Assembly: GCF_900104695.1 (NCBI RefSeq)
Contig: NZ_FNSW01000001.1
Location: forward strand, 3,962,001-4,026,000
Source of the DNA: Paenibacillus sp. GP183
GTDB lineage: Bacteria > Bacillota > Bacilli > Paenibacillales > NBRC-103111
Length of the DNA: 64,000 nucleotides
Direction of reading: 5' to 3'
The translations under genes were made by a program, and so were the position numbers. Below are positions 35,421 to 44,859 of the stretch, piece after piece. Position 1 is the stretch's first letter, and each line of letters begins with the position of its first letter. Below the pieces are notes generated by a model. That model made no database searches, had not been told where the DNA came from, and worked only from the letters and a program-made list of their open reading frames with translations.

Positions 35421-36063
35421 AAGAGCTCCTTTATATGGGTATAGTTGATCTCGCGGAAGTTATCCATCTTTTAAAGCTCAGTATACCACTACGCCCGGAC
35501 GTCTGTCAGCTAGCGCTTTCCGGCATTCCACCGCGATGAATTATATAAAAATGTAGTTACCTTGTTAGGTAAGACATATTCCCCATGCACTCTTTCTGAG
35601 TTCGTGCTGTTTTCTGTATGCGGGAACATGGTGAGTTGGTTTTCATACAAATCAGCGATAAATGTGTCCAGTTCTTTTAGGTAGATGTTAGCAAGCAATG
35701 AGCTGAAAATTCCACCTTGAGGTGTCCCTACATCTGTTTCCTGAAATTCGCTTTAGCGGGTCATTGAGGCTAGCGCTGGGTTGTTGGAAGGGCTTCAGAC
35801 CCCGATTCTACTCCCGAACCGGCGCATGCCTTCCTAGCCTAACCGGTTTAAGGTAGCCGATTGCTCTTAATTGAACGTCAGCATAGAACGCCTCGTGGCG
35901 CACAGTGTATCCTTGTCCATGCGATTATCTCCTGATTAGGTATTTGGGCAGGACTACCTGCTCCCCTAATTATGGAGATTTTTTCTTTGAATCGTAATTG
36001 ATCATTAATGTTAGTAGAACGCACCTCGGAATGTAAGTTAATGACATGTTACATGACATGGAA
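35421..36063. other. Non-coding stretch with mobile-element remnants
   Basis: Holds the group II intron reverse-transcriptase fragment (35510-35748) and, further right (35750-35960), GC-rich non-coding sequence that may be decayed intron RNA or flanking DNA. A direct repeat ATGACATG-TTAC-ATGACATG lies at 36041-36060, just before the MurR-like promoter. Confidence 0.4.
35510..35748 (-). pseudogene. Group II intron reverse transcriptase/maturase fragment
   Basis: The minus strand reads ETDVGTPQGGIFSSLLANIY-LKELDTFI, which is the conserved RT block just before the catalytic YADD box of intron-encoded proteins. It then runs into unrelated sequence and stops at 35510. Upstream, a stop codon directly precedes the conserved block. 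So both the 5' RT domains and the YADD/maturase/endonuclease parts are missing, leaving about 30 recognisable residues. Confidence 0.75.
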
Positions 36064-36115
36064 GAAATAAAATTACATAAAAATCTTTACAAAATGAAAT
36101 AAAACTCATTATAAT
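36064..36115 (+). promoter_or_regulatory. Promoter of the MurNAc salvage operon with repeated GAAATAAAA motifs
   Basis: TTTACA (36086-36091) and TATAAT (36110-36115), 18 bases apart, precede the regulator gene. GAAATAAAATT (36064-36074) and GAAATAAAACT (36096-36106) are direct repeats 32 bases apart, flanking the -35 box and overlapping the spacer. They are candidate operators for the RpiR-type regulator. Confidence 0.5.
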
Positions 36116-36186
36116 AGGGATAAGAAGTCGTCGCAGGTTACAAATAACTTATTCAAATTACAAAGATACCATAGAGGTTGATGCCC

Positions 36187-37044
36187 ATGTTAAAAGGTGG
36201 ATTAGTGAGCATAGAAGCTGCCATAGCAAGCTTGAAGCCGATGGAGCGCAAGGTTGCACAATATATATTGGAACATCCGCAAGAGGTAGTTAGGCTTTCT
36301 GTACAGAAACTGGCGGAGTTAGCCAACGTTAGTGAAGCGACAATCGTACGACTTTCACGTTCTCTCCACTGTAAAGGATTTCAGGATCTTAAGATGCGAA
36401 TCGCCGGCGATTTATCACAATCGTCATTGCCAACAGAGGCGTATCAGGAAATTAATACGGACGGTTCAATAGGGGAACTCATCAAATCGGTCACGAATAA
36501 CAATATCGTTTCGATTCAAGATACGCTAACCGTTCTCTCGCCGGAAAGTGTGGAGAAAGCCATACAAACGCTAAGTGCAGCAAGAAAAATCGGCGTGTTC
36601 GGCATCGGTGCCTCGGGAGTAATCGCGGAGGATTTCAAGCAAAAGCTTACACGGATTAACTGCTGGTGCGAGATTGGCACAGGGTTCGATGCGCAAGCTA
36701 CCATTGCTGCTAACCTGCTTCCCGGTGATGTCGTCTTTGGTATTTCTTATTCGGGTCAAACGGAAGATATGATTCGTTCGCTCGCCGTAGCGAAGAAAAA
36801 TGGCGCATCGGTTATTACGTTGACCCGATTCGGATCTAATCCGGTAGCTGAGCTTGCAGATATTCAGCTGTTTATTAGTACCTTGGAGAAGAGCATCCGC
36901 AGCGGGGCGATGGCATCAAGAATTGCGCAGCTGAATGTCATCGATATTTTGTATGTTGGAATCGCTGGCTGCCATTACGAGGAAAGTGTGAAATCGCTGG
37001 AAATGACCCGACAAGCGGTCAAGGTGGGGAAACGCAATGGATAA
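36187..37044 (+). CDS. MurR/RpiR-family transcriptional regulator
   Basis: 285 residues. N-terminal HTH_6 (LKPMERKVAQYILEHPQEVV, LSVQKLAELANVSEATIVRL) is followed by an SIS sugar-phosphate-binding domain (KIGVFGIGASGVIAEDFKQKL, VVFGISYSGQTEDMI). ATG 36187 is preferred; ATG 36181 and TTG 36178 are in frame. It overlaps the serine hydrolase gene by eight bases. The downstream genes point to MurNAc 6-phosphate as the likely effector, as for MurR. Confidence 0.88.
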   Translation: MLKGGLVSIEAAIASLKPMERKVAQYILEHPQEVVRLSVQKLAELANVSEATIVRLSRSLHCKGFQDLKMRIAGDLSQSSLPTEAYQEINTDGSIGELIKSVTNNNIVSIQDTLTVLSPESVEKAIQTLSAARKIGVFGIGASGVIAEDFKQKLTRINCWCEIGTGFDAQATIAANLLPGDVVFGISYSGQTEDMIRSLAVAKKNGASVITLTRFGSNPVAELADIQLFISTLEKSIRSGAMASRIAQLNVIDILYVGIAGCHYEESVKSLEMTRQAVKVGKRNG

Positions 37045-38065
37045 CGTGGACCGCTTGGTGCAAGATTGGCTGCAAGAGGGACTCCTGCCGGGCGCCGTTC
37101 TGGACATCACACTATCAAACCGTGTACGATTCCAGAAATCGTATGGTTCATTCTCGGATGGCACCAAGGAATGCCCGATCCGATTGAACACATTGTTTGA
37201 CATTGCCTCACTGACGAAGGTAACCGCTACACTTCCGGCGATTCTCATCTTGGTGTCTCAAGGCAAGGTTTCGTTAGAAAGCTCCGTACAGAAGTACGTG
37301 CCTGCATTCCACCACCCACAAGTAAGCGTGCGCCATCTCTTGCAGCATGCTTCCGGGTTGCCGCCTGATTTGCCTGTTCGACCGCGCAAAGAAAAGCGGC
37401 CAGCACTACTGGAAGAAATTCTCGCACAGGAGCTAAACTTTCAGCCGGGTGAAGATATGCAGTATAGCGACCTCGGTATGATTCTTCTTGGGATCATCGT
37501 AGAACGTGTGACTGGCGAGCCGCTGGATCGCTTTGTTAAGCAGTATGTATTTGATCCGCTTGGGATGCGCGATACCGTCTACACCCCCAGTCTTAAGCTA
37601 CAAGAACGTGTGGCCGCTACGGAACCTCTAGATGGAACGTTCATTATAGGTGAAGTTCACGATGAAAAGTGCTTCCACCTTGGGGGGGTGTCCGGAAGCG
37701 CGGGATTGTTCGCCACGGCAGATGACCTGACACGCTATGCTGCGTGGTGGTTAGCGCCGGAAAGCCAAGACTTGATACCATCATGGCTAATGCGAGAAGC
37801 CACCGGGCATTCGGTTCGGGGCCGCGGACTCGGCTGGGAGGTCAGCCATGATCCCACTTTTGTGCCCAGCTGTGGTGTAAGTTGGCCACCGGGCAGTTTC
37901 GGTCATACAGGCTTCACTGGAACGAGCTTATGGATAGAGCCCAAACAGGGTATAAGCGTCGTATTCCTTACAAATGCAGTTCATCTTGGGAGAAATAACA
38001 AGATTCGAGAGCTGCGTCCGATTTTGCATGAAGCGGTTTGGTCCTCTTGTAAATCTGGAGGTTAA
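37037..38065 (+). CDS. Serine hydrolase of the beta-lactamase/AmiE type
   Basis: 342 residues, class C beta-lactamase fold: the nucleophile tetrad SLTK at residues 58-61, Tyr of YSDLG as the second motif, and HTGFTG in place of KTG. No signal peptide. In the Bacillus muropeptide-recovery operon a protein of this fold (AmiE) removes the peptide from MurNAc. The place between the MurR-like regulator and the sugar importer makes that role likely here. A cytoplasmic esterase is the alternative. Confidence 0.82.
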   Translation: MDNVDRLVQDWLQEGLLPGAVLDITLSNRVRFQKSYGSFSDGTKECPIRLNTLFDIASLTKVTATLPAILILVSQGKVSLESSVQKYVPAFHHPQVSVRHLLQHASGLPPDLPVRPRKEKRPALLEEILAQELNFQPGEDMQYSDLGMILLGIIVERVTGEPLDRFVKQYVFDPLGMRDTVYTPSLKLQERVAATEPLDGTFIIGEVHDEKCFHLGGVSGSAGLFATADDLTRYAAWWLAPESQDLIPSWLMREATGHSVRGRGLGWEVSHDPTFVPSCGVSWPPGSFGHTGFTGTSLWIEPKQGISVVFLTNAVHLGRNNKIRELRPILHEAVWSSCKSGG

Positions 38066-38098
38066 ACATAGAAGTGAAAATTAGAGGGAGGTTTTTCT

Positions 38099-39403
38099 AT
38101 GAAACGTTTATTCAGTGGGGCAGTATTAACTATGGTCGCAACATCTTCCATGCTTGTCGCATGCAGCAGCAACACCGCAACTCCTAGCGCAACCCCCGGC
38201 ACAGCAAGTACCTCATCACCAACAGCAGCGCCACAGGAAAAAGTGAAGCTGACAATAGGCAGCTGGCGTACAGAAGATACAGATGCTTACACAAAAATCA
38301 TTGCTGAGTTCAAAAAGAAAAATCCTAATATTGATATCGAGTTTAAACCGACCAAGAATACAGAGTACAACACAGCTCTGAACACAAGTCTACAAAGCGG
38401 GAACGGTCCAGATATTATTCATCTTCGTCCTTATGCCGCAGGTGCCGCATTGGCGGATGCGGGCTACTTGGAGCCATTGACCGGAATTAAAGGAATGGAT
38501 GTGTTCTCGAAGGATACGTTATTGGCTGCTACAGGAAAGGACGGCAAAGTATACGGTGTTCCGACTGTATTCAGCTCAACGCAAGTATTTTACAACAAAA
38601 AAATATTCCAAAAGTACAATCTTCAAGAGCCTAAAACTTGGGATGAACTCCTTAAAACAGCGGATACGTTAAAGAAAAATAATGTAACGCCTTTCGCTTT
38701 TGGTTCTAAAGAAGGATGGATTCTTTCGTTGACGCAAGGGACGCTTGGACCGTCTGTTTATGGGACGGATTTCATGAAGAAAATACTTAGCGGGGATGCG
38801 AACTTCAAAAGTCCGGAATTTGTAAGCTCTATTAAAACGCTGAAAGATTTGACACCTTATTTCCCGGATAATTATGTAGGCATCGGCATGGACGACATGA
38901 GAAACATGTTTGTAACTGAGCAGGCAGCTATGATGGTTATGGGGGATTGGGAATATGCGGTCATGAAGAAAACGAATCCAGACCTTCAAATGGATGTGTT
39001 CCCGGTTCCGCCTATGAAAGCAGATGGCAAACCAACGGTAACCACTTGGGTAGACGGCTCATTTTCCGTGAATGCGAAATCTGCACATAAACAGGAAGCT
39101 CTGAAATTTATGGAATTTTTGACAACGAAAGAATTCGGAGTGCTTGCCGTAAATGAGTTGCAAAAACCAAGCACAATCCCAGGCGTGGCGGCAAATGATC
39201 CTTTGGTAGCCAAATTTGCCAAAAATGCCGATACGATCTCCACTCCTTACGCTGCAGTCGTTTATTTCAATGCTGGTAATCCAACGACTAAAGCTACGTT
39301 AGAAAATTCAATCCAAGGCATGTATTTAAACAAATTGACACCGGAGCAAGTAACAGAAGAAGTTCAAAAGAGTGCAGATACATGGTTTAAACCTAAGAAA
39401 TAA
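38099..39403 (+). CDS. Sugar ABC transporter substrate-binding lipoprotein
   Basis: 434 residues. Signal MKRLFSGAVLTMVATSSMLVAC with lipobox Cys22 and a Ser/Thr/Ala-rich linker. The mature part is an SBP_bac_1 protein: LTIGSWRTEDTDAYTKII, GPDIIHLRPYAAGAALADAG, YGVPTVFSSTQVFYNKKIF, WDELL, MVMGDWEYAVM and KFMEFLTTKEF. GGGAGG precedes the ATG. Predicted to bind an amino sugar (MurNAc or a MurNAc-containing disaccharide) by context. Confidence 0.92.
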   Translation: MKRLFSGAVLTMVATSSMLVACSSNTATPSATPGTASTSSPTAAPQEKVKLTIGSWRTEDTDAYTKIIAEFKKKNPNIDIEFKPTKNTEYNTALNTSLQSGNGPDIIHLRPYAAGAALADAGYLEPLTGIKGMDVFSKDTLLAATGKDGKVYGVPTVFSSTQVFYNKKIFQKYNLQEPKTWDELLKTADTLKKNNVTPFAFGSKEGWILSLTQGTLGPSVYGTDFMKKILSGDANFKSPEFVSSIKTLKDLTPYFPDNYVGIGMDDMRNMFVTEQAAMMVMGDWEYAVMKKTNPDLQMDVFPVPPMKADGKPTVTTWVDGSFSVNAKSAHKQEALKFMEFLTTKEFGVLAVNELQKPSTIPGVAANDPLVAKFAKNADTISTPYAAVVYFNAGNPTTKATLENSIQGMYLNKLTPEQVTEEVQKSADTWFKPKK

Positions 39404-39425
39404 GTAATGAAAAGGTGGGGGGGAC

Positions 39426-40355
39426 ATGAATAACTTGGCCAAATCGTCCGGGTGGAAAAAGGGAGCAGTTCATCTGTTCCCGGTTCCTGCCCTCGCAGTT
39501 TACATTATGTTCGTGATTTACCCTATTCTTTCCGCATTTGGTTACAGTTTTTATGATTGGAAAGGTCTCGTCCGCGGAGAGTTCATAGGGTTCGGCAATT
39601 TCGTAAGCTTGTTTACGAAAGAACCGTTCAATCATCTGTTTTGGAATGCGTTTGGCCATAATCTTTATTATTTTGCTGTAGAGATGATTGTACAAAATGT
39701 GCTTGCGTTTGTTCTTGCTTATCTTGTTTATAGTAAACTTAAAGGTTCGAATTTTTTGAAAATGGCCTACTTTTTACCGAGGCTGCTGTCTGTCATCGTG
39801 GTAGGATTTTTGTGGAAGCTCATGTTGAACCCCAATAATGGTGTCGTGAATGTCCTGCTTAAGAAGATGGGTCTTGTTTCATGGGCCAAACCTTGGCTGG
39901 GAGACCCGGCTACAGCATTGACCTCGATTACTATCGTCAACAGTTGGTTTGGTGTTGGTTTCTCAATGTTAATTTTTCTTGCCGGTTTACAAGCGATTTC
40001 AACAGAAGTTATTGAAGCAGCGCGGTTGGATGGAGTCAAAGGTTTCCGCTTGATCCGTTCGATCATCCTGCCCATTATGAGTCAGTCCCTGATCATCATT
40101 ACTGTATTTACATTTATCCATGCCTTCGAAGCTTTCGAGCTGATCTATGCAATGGAAGGCTCGCAGGGAGAGCCTTATAACTCGACAGATACGTTGGCTG
40201 TATTCTTTTATCGAATTGCTTTTGGAGGCTCGTCTGGCGGCGATTCGGTGGCACTGGGTCTTGGCTCGGCATTGGCCGTTGTTCTATTTTTCATTATCGC
40301 ATCGATATCAGCTTTGTTCCTGTACTTCACCAGGAACCAATCGGCTCAGCAATAA
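39426..40355 (+). CDS. Sugar ABC transporter permease (MalF/UgpA type)
   Basis: 309 residues, six-helix CUT1 permease. The first helix is FPVPALAVYIMFVIYPILSAFGYSF, and FIGFGNFVSLF follows. The EAA loop is EVIEAARLDGVKGFRLIRSIILPIM. Preceded by a GGGG-rich ribosome site 22 bases after the binding-protein stop. Partner of the following permease; no dedicated ATPase gene is present, which is normal for CUT1 systems served by a shared MsmK-type ATPase. Confidence 0.93.
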   Translation: MNNLAKSSGWKKGAVHLFPVPALAVYIMFVIYPILSAFGYSFYDWKGLVRGEFIGFGNFVSLFTKEPFNHLFWNAFGHNLYYFAVEMIVQNVLAFVLAYLVYSKLKGSNFLKMAYFLPRLLSVIVVGFLWKLMLNPNNGVVNVLLKKMGLVSWAKPWLGDPATALTSITIVNSWFGVGFSMLIFLAGLQAISTEVIEAARLDGVKGFRLIRSIILPIMSQSLIIITVFTFIHAFEAFELIYAMEGSQGEPYNSTDTLAVFFYRIAFGGSSGGDSVALGLGSALAVVLFFIIASISALFLYFTRNQSAQQ

Positions 40356-40370
40356 GACAGGAGGCAGACC

Positions 40371-41195
40371 ATGAAAACCAACAAATCCGTTCGGGGACTC
40401 CAATATGCTTTGGCGTATTTGGGGGCATTGGTCAGCTTGTATCCGATCTTTCTGATGCTGACCTCCTCATTAAAGACGAATATCCAGATTTTGAAAAATC
40501 CGTTGTCACTGCCAACTTCGATATCGTTTGCGGCTTATAGCAAGCTGATATATCAGATTCCATTTTTTACTTATTTTTGGAATAGTCTTGTAGTTAGCAT
40601 CGTGTCAGTAGTTCTCATTTTGCTATTTGCTGTTATGGCCTCATTCTATATTGCCAGATATCCGTTCCGTTGGAATGGGGCATTGTTCTTCTTTTTTCTC
40701 TTGGGCATGATGATTCCCATTAAGCTCGGGATCGTACCCTTGTTCCTTTTGATGAAGAAGCTCTCGATGCTGAATAGTATTTGGTCTTTGGTAAGTGTGT
40801 ATACGGCGATTGGTATGCCACTCGCCATTCTAATCTTAACCGGATTTTTCCGAACGCTCCCGAAGGAGCTGGAAGAAGCGGCACGCATCGATGGTTCCTC
40901 CGACTTTGGTGTCATGTGGCATGTTTTACTGCCGCTAATCCGGCCAGCGTTAGGGACTGTGATGATTATGAATTTTATAATGGCGTGGAATGATTTCTTT
41001 TTCCCACTCATTTTTATTCAAGATGATATGAAGAAGACGATACCGGTCGGCATGCTTTCCTTGTTCGGACAGTACTCAACAGATTTAAGTATGCTGTTCG
41101 CTGGGCTGACCCTGGCTTCTGTGCCAATGATGATTATATTTTTCCTTGCTTCCAAACAGTTTATGGAAGGCATGACAGCAGGAGCGGTGAAGTAA
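40371..41195 (+). CDS. Sugar ABC transporter permease (MalG/UgpE type)
   Basis: 274 residues, CUT1 inner-membrane protein. YPIFLMLTSSLKTN after helix 1 and the EAA loop ELEEAARIDGSSDFGVMWHVLLPLIRPAL are diagnostic. The C-terminus FLASKQFMEGMTAGAVK matches the family. It is followed after one base by the kinase gene. Confidence 0.93.
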   Translation: MKTNKSVRGLQYALAYLGALVSLYPIFLMLTSSLKTNIQILKNPLSLPTSISFAAYSKLIYQIPFFTYFWNSLVVSIVSVVLILLFAVMASFYIARYPFRWNGALFFFFLLGMMIPIKLGIVPLFLLMKKLSMLNSIWSLVSVYTAIGMPLAILILTGFFRTLPKELEEAARIDGSSDFGVMWHVLLPLIRPALGTVMIMNFIMAWNDFFFPLIFIQDDMKKTIPVGMLSLFGQYSTDLSMLFAGLTLASVPMMIIFFLASKQFMEGMTAGAVK

Positions 41196-41196
41196 T

Positions 41197-42216
41197 ATGG
41201 CTGAAGGAAAACGATATATAGGGATTGATGGCGGTGGGACCAAAACGGTCTGTATCCTCGGCGATGATGAAGGCGTCATTATGGCTGAAAGCCGTGGTGA
41301 ATCCAGCAGTGTGAAGTCTCGTCCTTGGGAGGATGTACAGCAGGTTCTGCTCACATTGATTAGTGATGTGTTAGAGCAATCAGGTACAGGTCCTTCTCGC
41401 TTAGGCGGAATCTTCCTCGGTCTAGCGGGAAGCGATCGATCGGAAGATCGTAAACGGATCAAGGACTGGCTGCAAGCCGAATTGCCCAAAGGTGTGGCAA
41501 TCACAGTCCACAATGATGCCGTGACCGCGTTAGCAGCAGGAACTTGGGGAAAGAAGGGCATTGTACTCATTTCTGGCACGGGTTCGATTGCCTACGGTTT
41601 CGATCCGGCAACTGCAGACTTTGTCCGAGTCGGAGGCTGGGGTTATTTACTCGGCGATGAGGGAAGCGGCTTTGATCTTGGACGCAAAGCGCTGGTGGCT
41701 GTGATGCGAGCGTTTGACGGTCGGGGAGAGCCCACCGCTTTAACAAAGCTTATTCTAGACCGTTGGTCCTTGCAGCATCCCGGCCAACTGATCAATACGA
41801 TGTATGGCCAGGATAATGTGCGTACAGCGATTGCGGATGGCTCCAAGCTTGTCATGCAGGCGGCCTCAGAAGGTGATCCGATTGCAGTTAGCCTCGTTGA
41901 AGTTGCGATCCGCGAGCTGGAAGAGCTGGTCGTGACTGTAAGCACTTCTATGGGAATCCAGCTATCATTGGCTTCCGGTGATCCAAGGAAAAGAACCGAG
42001 AATCGAATCCCGCTTGTCCTTACAGGTGGCTTATTTTCAGATAGAGGCTTTGAACAACGTTTTATGCAAACAAGGGCGATACGTTCCGGCTTATTCGAGG
42101 TTCGGCTACTCGAACGTCCTCCTGTGATCGGTGCCTATCTGCTTGCTTTACAGGAACAAGGCATCGAACTAACAGCTGACAGACAACAACGGATAGCAGG
42201 ATTTGTCTTTCGTTAA
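41197..42216 (+). CDS. BadF/NagK-type amino-sugar kinase (MurK-like)
   Basis: 339 residues of the BadF/BadG ASKHA superfamily. The ATP-binding phosphate-1 loop is YIGIDGGGTKT. GLAGSDRSEDR, VHNDAVTALAAG, and GTGSIAYGF with VGGWGYLLGDEGSGFDLGRKAL complete the N-acetylglucosamine-kinase-like pattern. With an ABC importer the sugar arrives unphosphorylated, so a kinase making MurNAc 6-phosphate (and perhaps GlcNAc 6-phosphate) is needed before MurQ. That is the role of MurK in some clostridia, and is inferred here. Confidence 0.87.
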   Translation: MAEGKRYIGIDGGGTKTVCILGDDEGVIMAESRGESSSVKSRPWEDVQQVLLTLISDVLEQSGTGPSRLGGIFLGLAGSDRSEDRKRIKDWLQAELPKGVAITVHNDAVTALAAGTWGKKGIVLISGTGSIAYGFDPATADFVRVGGWGYLLGDEGSGFDLGRKALVAVMRAFDGRGEPTALTKLILDRWSLQHPGQLINTMYGQDNVRTAIADGSKLVMQAASEGDPIAVSLVEVAIRELEELVVTVSTSMGIQLSLASGDPRKRTENRIPLVLTGGLFSDRGFEQRFMQTRAIRSGLFEVRLLERPPVIGAYLLALQEQGIELTADRQQRIAGFVFR

Positions 42217-42272
42217 TAGAACAATAGGCTAATCAGCAGTGAAGCATATCCAAGAAAAGGAGGCAAGGTATC

Positions 42273-43190
42273 GTGGTACAACAAAAGAAGAATCAACTGG
42301 TTACTGAGCAGAGAAATGAAAAGTCACTGCACCTTGACCGACTCAGTATTCAGGAAATCGTGACATTAATGAATGAGGAAGACCAAACCGTAGCGCTTTC
42401 GATCCGAGGCGCAATTCCTCAGATTTCCGCTGCTATTGAAGCCGTATCTGAAGCCATGGCTAGCGGCGGTCGACTTTTCTACATCGGAGCTGGAACGAGC
42501 GGACGTCTTGGAATTTTAGACGCTTCGGAATGTCCTCCAACATTTGGGGTAGAGACAGAATTGGTAATCGGCCTCATTGCCGGTGGTGAAAAAGCGATTC
42601 GCGCAGCCATAGAAAATGCGGAAGATGACGAGCATGCAGGGGTACTCGCCATTGCAGAGGTCGCCAAACCAGGTGATGTTGTTGTTGGCATTACAGCAAG
42701 CGGAACGGCTCCCTATGTGATTGGCGCTATTCGTGAATCGAATCGTTTAGGTTTAGCGACGATCGGCATTAGCTGCAATCGGGATACACCGTTGAGCGCC
42801 GTTGTAAAGTATCCGATTGAGGTGCCTGTCGGGCCGGAAATTATTACTGGATCGACACGCTTAAAAGCAGGAACGGCACAAAAAATGGTGCTGAATATGA
42901 TCTCTTCCACGACTATGATTCAAATGGGGAAGGTTTATGGCAATCTGATGGTTAATGTTCAGGCGACCAATCAAAAGCTACGAGAACGTACGGATCGGAT
43001 AATTCAAGAAGCAACTGGCACTGATGAAGAAACAGCGCGTCGAACTGGAATTGAAGCGAAAGGTGATGCAAGAGTTGCTATTTTGATGCTGATGTTCAGC
43101 GTTAGCCAGCAGAAGGCCTTGGATGTACTCGTACAAGCCCGAAACCATTTTGGTGATGCCGTGAAGCAGCTTCAACAAAGTCATAAGTAG
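42273..43190 (+). CDS. murQ: N-acetylmuramic acid 6-phosphate etherase MurQ
   Basis: 305 residues, GTG start after AAAGGAGG. The SIS-domain signatures are strong: YIGAGTSGRLGILDASECPPTFG, GEKAIRAAIENAEDD, VVGITASGTAPYV, ISCNRDTPLSAV, EIITGSTRLKAGTAQKMVLNMIS-type substrate loop. MurQ cleaves the lactyl ether of MurNAc 6-phosphate to GlcNAc 6-phosphate and D-lactate. Its presence fixes the function of the operon as MurNAc salvage. Confidence 0.96.
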   Translation: MVQQKKNQLVTEQRNEKSLHLDRLSIQEIVTLMNEEDQTVALSIRGAIPQISAAIEAVSEAMASGGRLFYIGAGTSGRLGILDASECPPTFGVETELVIGLIAGGEKAIRAAIENAEDDEHAGVLAIAEVAKPGDVVVGITASGTAPYVIGAIRESNRLGLATIGISCNRDTPLSAVVKYPIEVPVGPEIITGSTRLKAGTAQKMVLNMISSTTMIQMGKVYGNLMVNVQATNQKLRERTDRIIQEATGTDEETARRTGIEAKGDARVAILMLMFSVSQQKALDVLVQARNHFGDAVKQLQQSHK

Positions 43191-43225
43191 AATTCAGCTC
43201 TTTGATTTGATAAACACATGGAATT

Positions 43226-43266
43226 AGAAGCAAAGTTAAACCGTAGCAGCGGATGACTTTGCTTCT
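43226..43266 (+). terminator. Terminator of the MurNAc salvage operon
   Basis: AGAAGCAAAG (43226-43235) is exactly complementary to CTTTGCTTCT (43257-43266), with TATTATTT after it, 35 bases behind the murQ stop. The rest of 43267-43496 has no gene. Confidence 0.6.
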
Positions 43267-43496
43267 TATTATTTGGATTATCAATAATGGTTGTGTTGCA
43301 AAAAGCGAATAAATACAGACTACATGTTTCAAAATTAATCATATGCATAGTTTCAATCCCTTTAATTGTCTGCTCGGCTGTTTGATCGATCTTCAGCTCG
43401 ATAAAGGTAAGTTCAATGACCTTTTACTTTGATATAGGTTGAAAAAGATCGAGCATACTCGCCAAGACAACTTTAAATAAACAGGAGGAAAAGTAC

Positions 43497-44471
43497 ATGA
43501 AATATCGTAATTTGGGCAGAAGCGGATTAAAAGTAAGTGAAATAGCATTGGGAAGTTGGTTAACTTACGGAACGGCAGTTGAAAAACAAACGGCAATAGA
43601 TTGTATCAAATTCGCTTTCGAAAATGGAATTAATTTCTTTGATACAGCCAATGCCTACAATCTGGGCGCTTCGGAAATTGTTGTTGGTGAAGCTCTTAAG
43701 GATTTTTCAAGGGAAAGCTATGTCATTGCAACAAAAGTATATTTTCCGATGGGGAAGGGGCCAAATGATAAAGGGCTTTCCCGAAAGCATATCTTAGAGC
43801 AGTGCGAGGCTAGTTTGAAACGTTTGGGTGTTGAATATATTGATCTTTATCAATGCCATCGTTTTGATCCGGAAGTTCCGTTAGAGGAGACGCTTCGGGC
43901 GCTTAACGATTTAATCACTCAAGGCAAGGTCCTATATGCCGGGGTTAGCGAATGGAGTGCAGCGCAAATTACGGATGCCGTACATATTGGTAGAGACCTG
44001 AACTTAAGGCCGCTTATTTCGAACCAGCCGATTTATAACATGCTTGTTCGGTATATTGAAAAAGAAGTATTGCCGACTTGCGAGAAGGAAGGACTGGGTC
44101 AAATCGTTTTTTCACCGCTTGCACAGGGCATTTTAAGCGGTAAATATAAAGCGGGTCAAGCCGTTCCAGTTGATAGCCGCGCGGCTAATAGCGATATTAA
44201 CCGCTGGATCAGTAGTTATTTGAAGGACGATGTCCTCCAATGCGTAGGCAAGTTGGAAAGCGTCGCCGCAAATATAGGTTTAACATTATCGCAGCTTGCG
44301 ATTGCTTGGGTATTAAGACAGCCCGGAGTAAGCTCGGCTATTGTGGGGGCAAGTCGCCTTTCCCAATTAGAGGAGAACGTTCGGGCAAGCAAAGTTCAGT
44401 TAACACCGGATGTACAGAAAGCAATAAATACAATTCTTGAAGAGATAAATGATTTTGTACCCGTTTGGTAG
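43497..44471 (+). CDS. Aldo/keto reductase
   Basis: 324 residues. The catalytic tetrad is visible: Asp49 and Tyr54 in [11 protein letters not shown], Lys of IATKV, and His of [14 protein letters not shown]-binding segments [11 protein letters not shown] and [14 protein letters not shown] place it near the YhdN / potassium-channel-beta-subunit branch. AGGAGGAAAAG precedes the ATG. It is transcribed separately from murQ; the substrate is unknown. Confidence 0.92.
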   Translation: MKYRNLGRSGLKVSEIALGSWLTYGTAVEKQTAIDCIKFAFENGINFFDTANAYNLGASEIVVGEALKDFSRESYVIATKVYFPMGKGPNDKGLSRKHILEQCEASLKRLGVEYIDLYQCHRFDPEVPLEETLRALNDLITQGKVLYAGVSEWSAAQITDAVHIGRDLNLRPLISNQPIYNMLVRYIEKEVLPTCEKEGLGQIVFSPLAQGILSGKYKAGQAVPVDSRAANSDINRWISSYLKDDVLQCVGKLESVAANIGLTLSQLAIAWVLRQPGVSSAIVGASRLSQLEENVRASKVQLTPDVQKAINTILEEINDFVPVW

Positions 44472-44859
44472 TGTTTTGGGTTGATATGCAAAAGAAATGG
44501 GTTAAGACCGTAGCAACTTACAACAGAGAATATTTATACAGGAATTTTCATCGGTAACTTCATAAGAGATTGAACGTGCCGTTGAACTTCATTGACTTCC
44601 AACGGACCTCCATGCCCCAGAATTCCGATCTGATATGAATAACCAAAGCTGTTTCATCATATATCGTTTCTTCTCTGGAAGGCGGCGTAATGGCTAGCAG
44701 ATTAAGTAGAGATAATGAGCATGTCGAATTCGTGATACAACAGTTGAAGATTTTGTTGTTAACATACGCAAAAGCTTGATAGTGACCCGCAAGCTTAGAA
44801 TCCGAGCGGATAGAATAAACTAGTCTAAGGTTATTCAGTACGGGCTTTATTAAACTTAG
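44472..44859. other. Intergenic region, no intact gene
   Basis: On the minus strand around 44540-44640 a short frame ending IPV (ILGHGGPLEVNEVQRHVQSL) looks like the C-terminal remnant of a lost protein. I could not assign it. The plus strand has nothing with a ribosome site. Confidence 0.35.
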
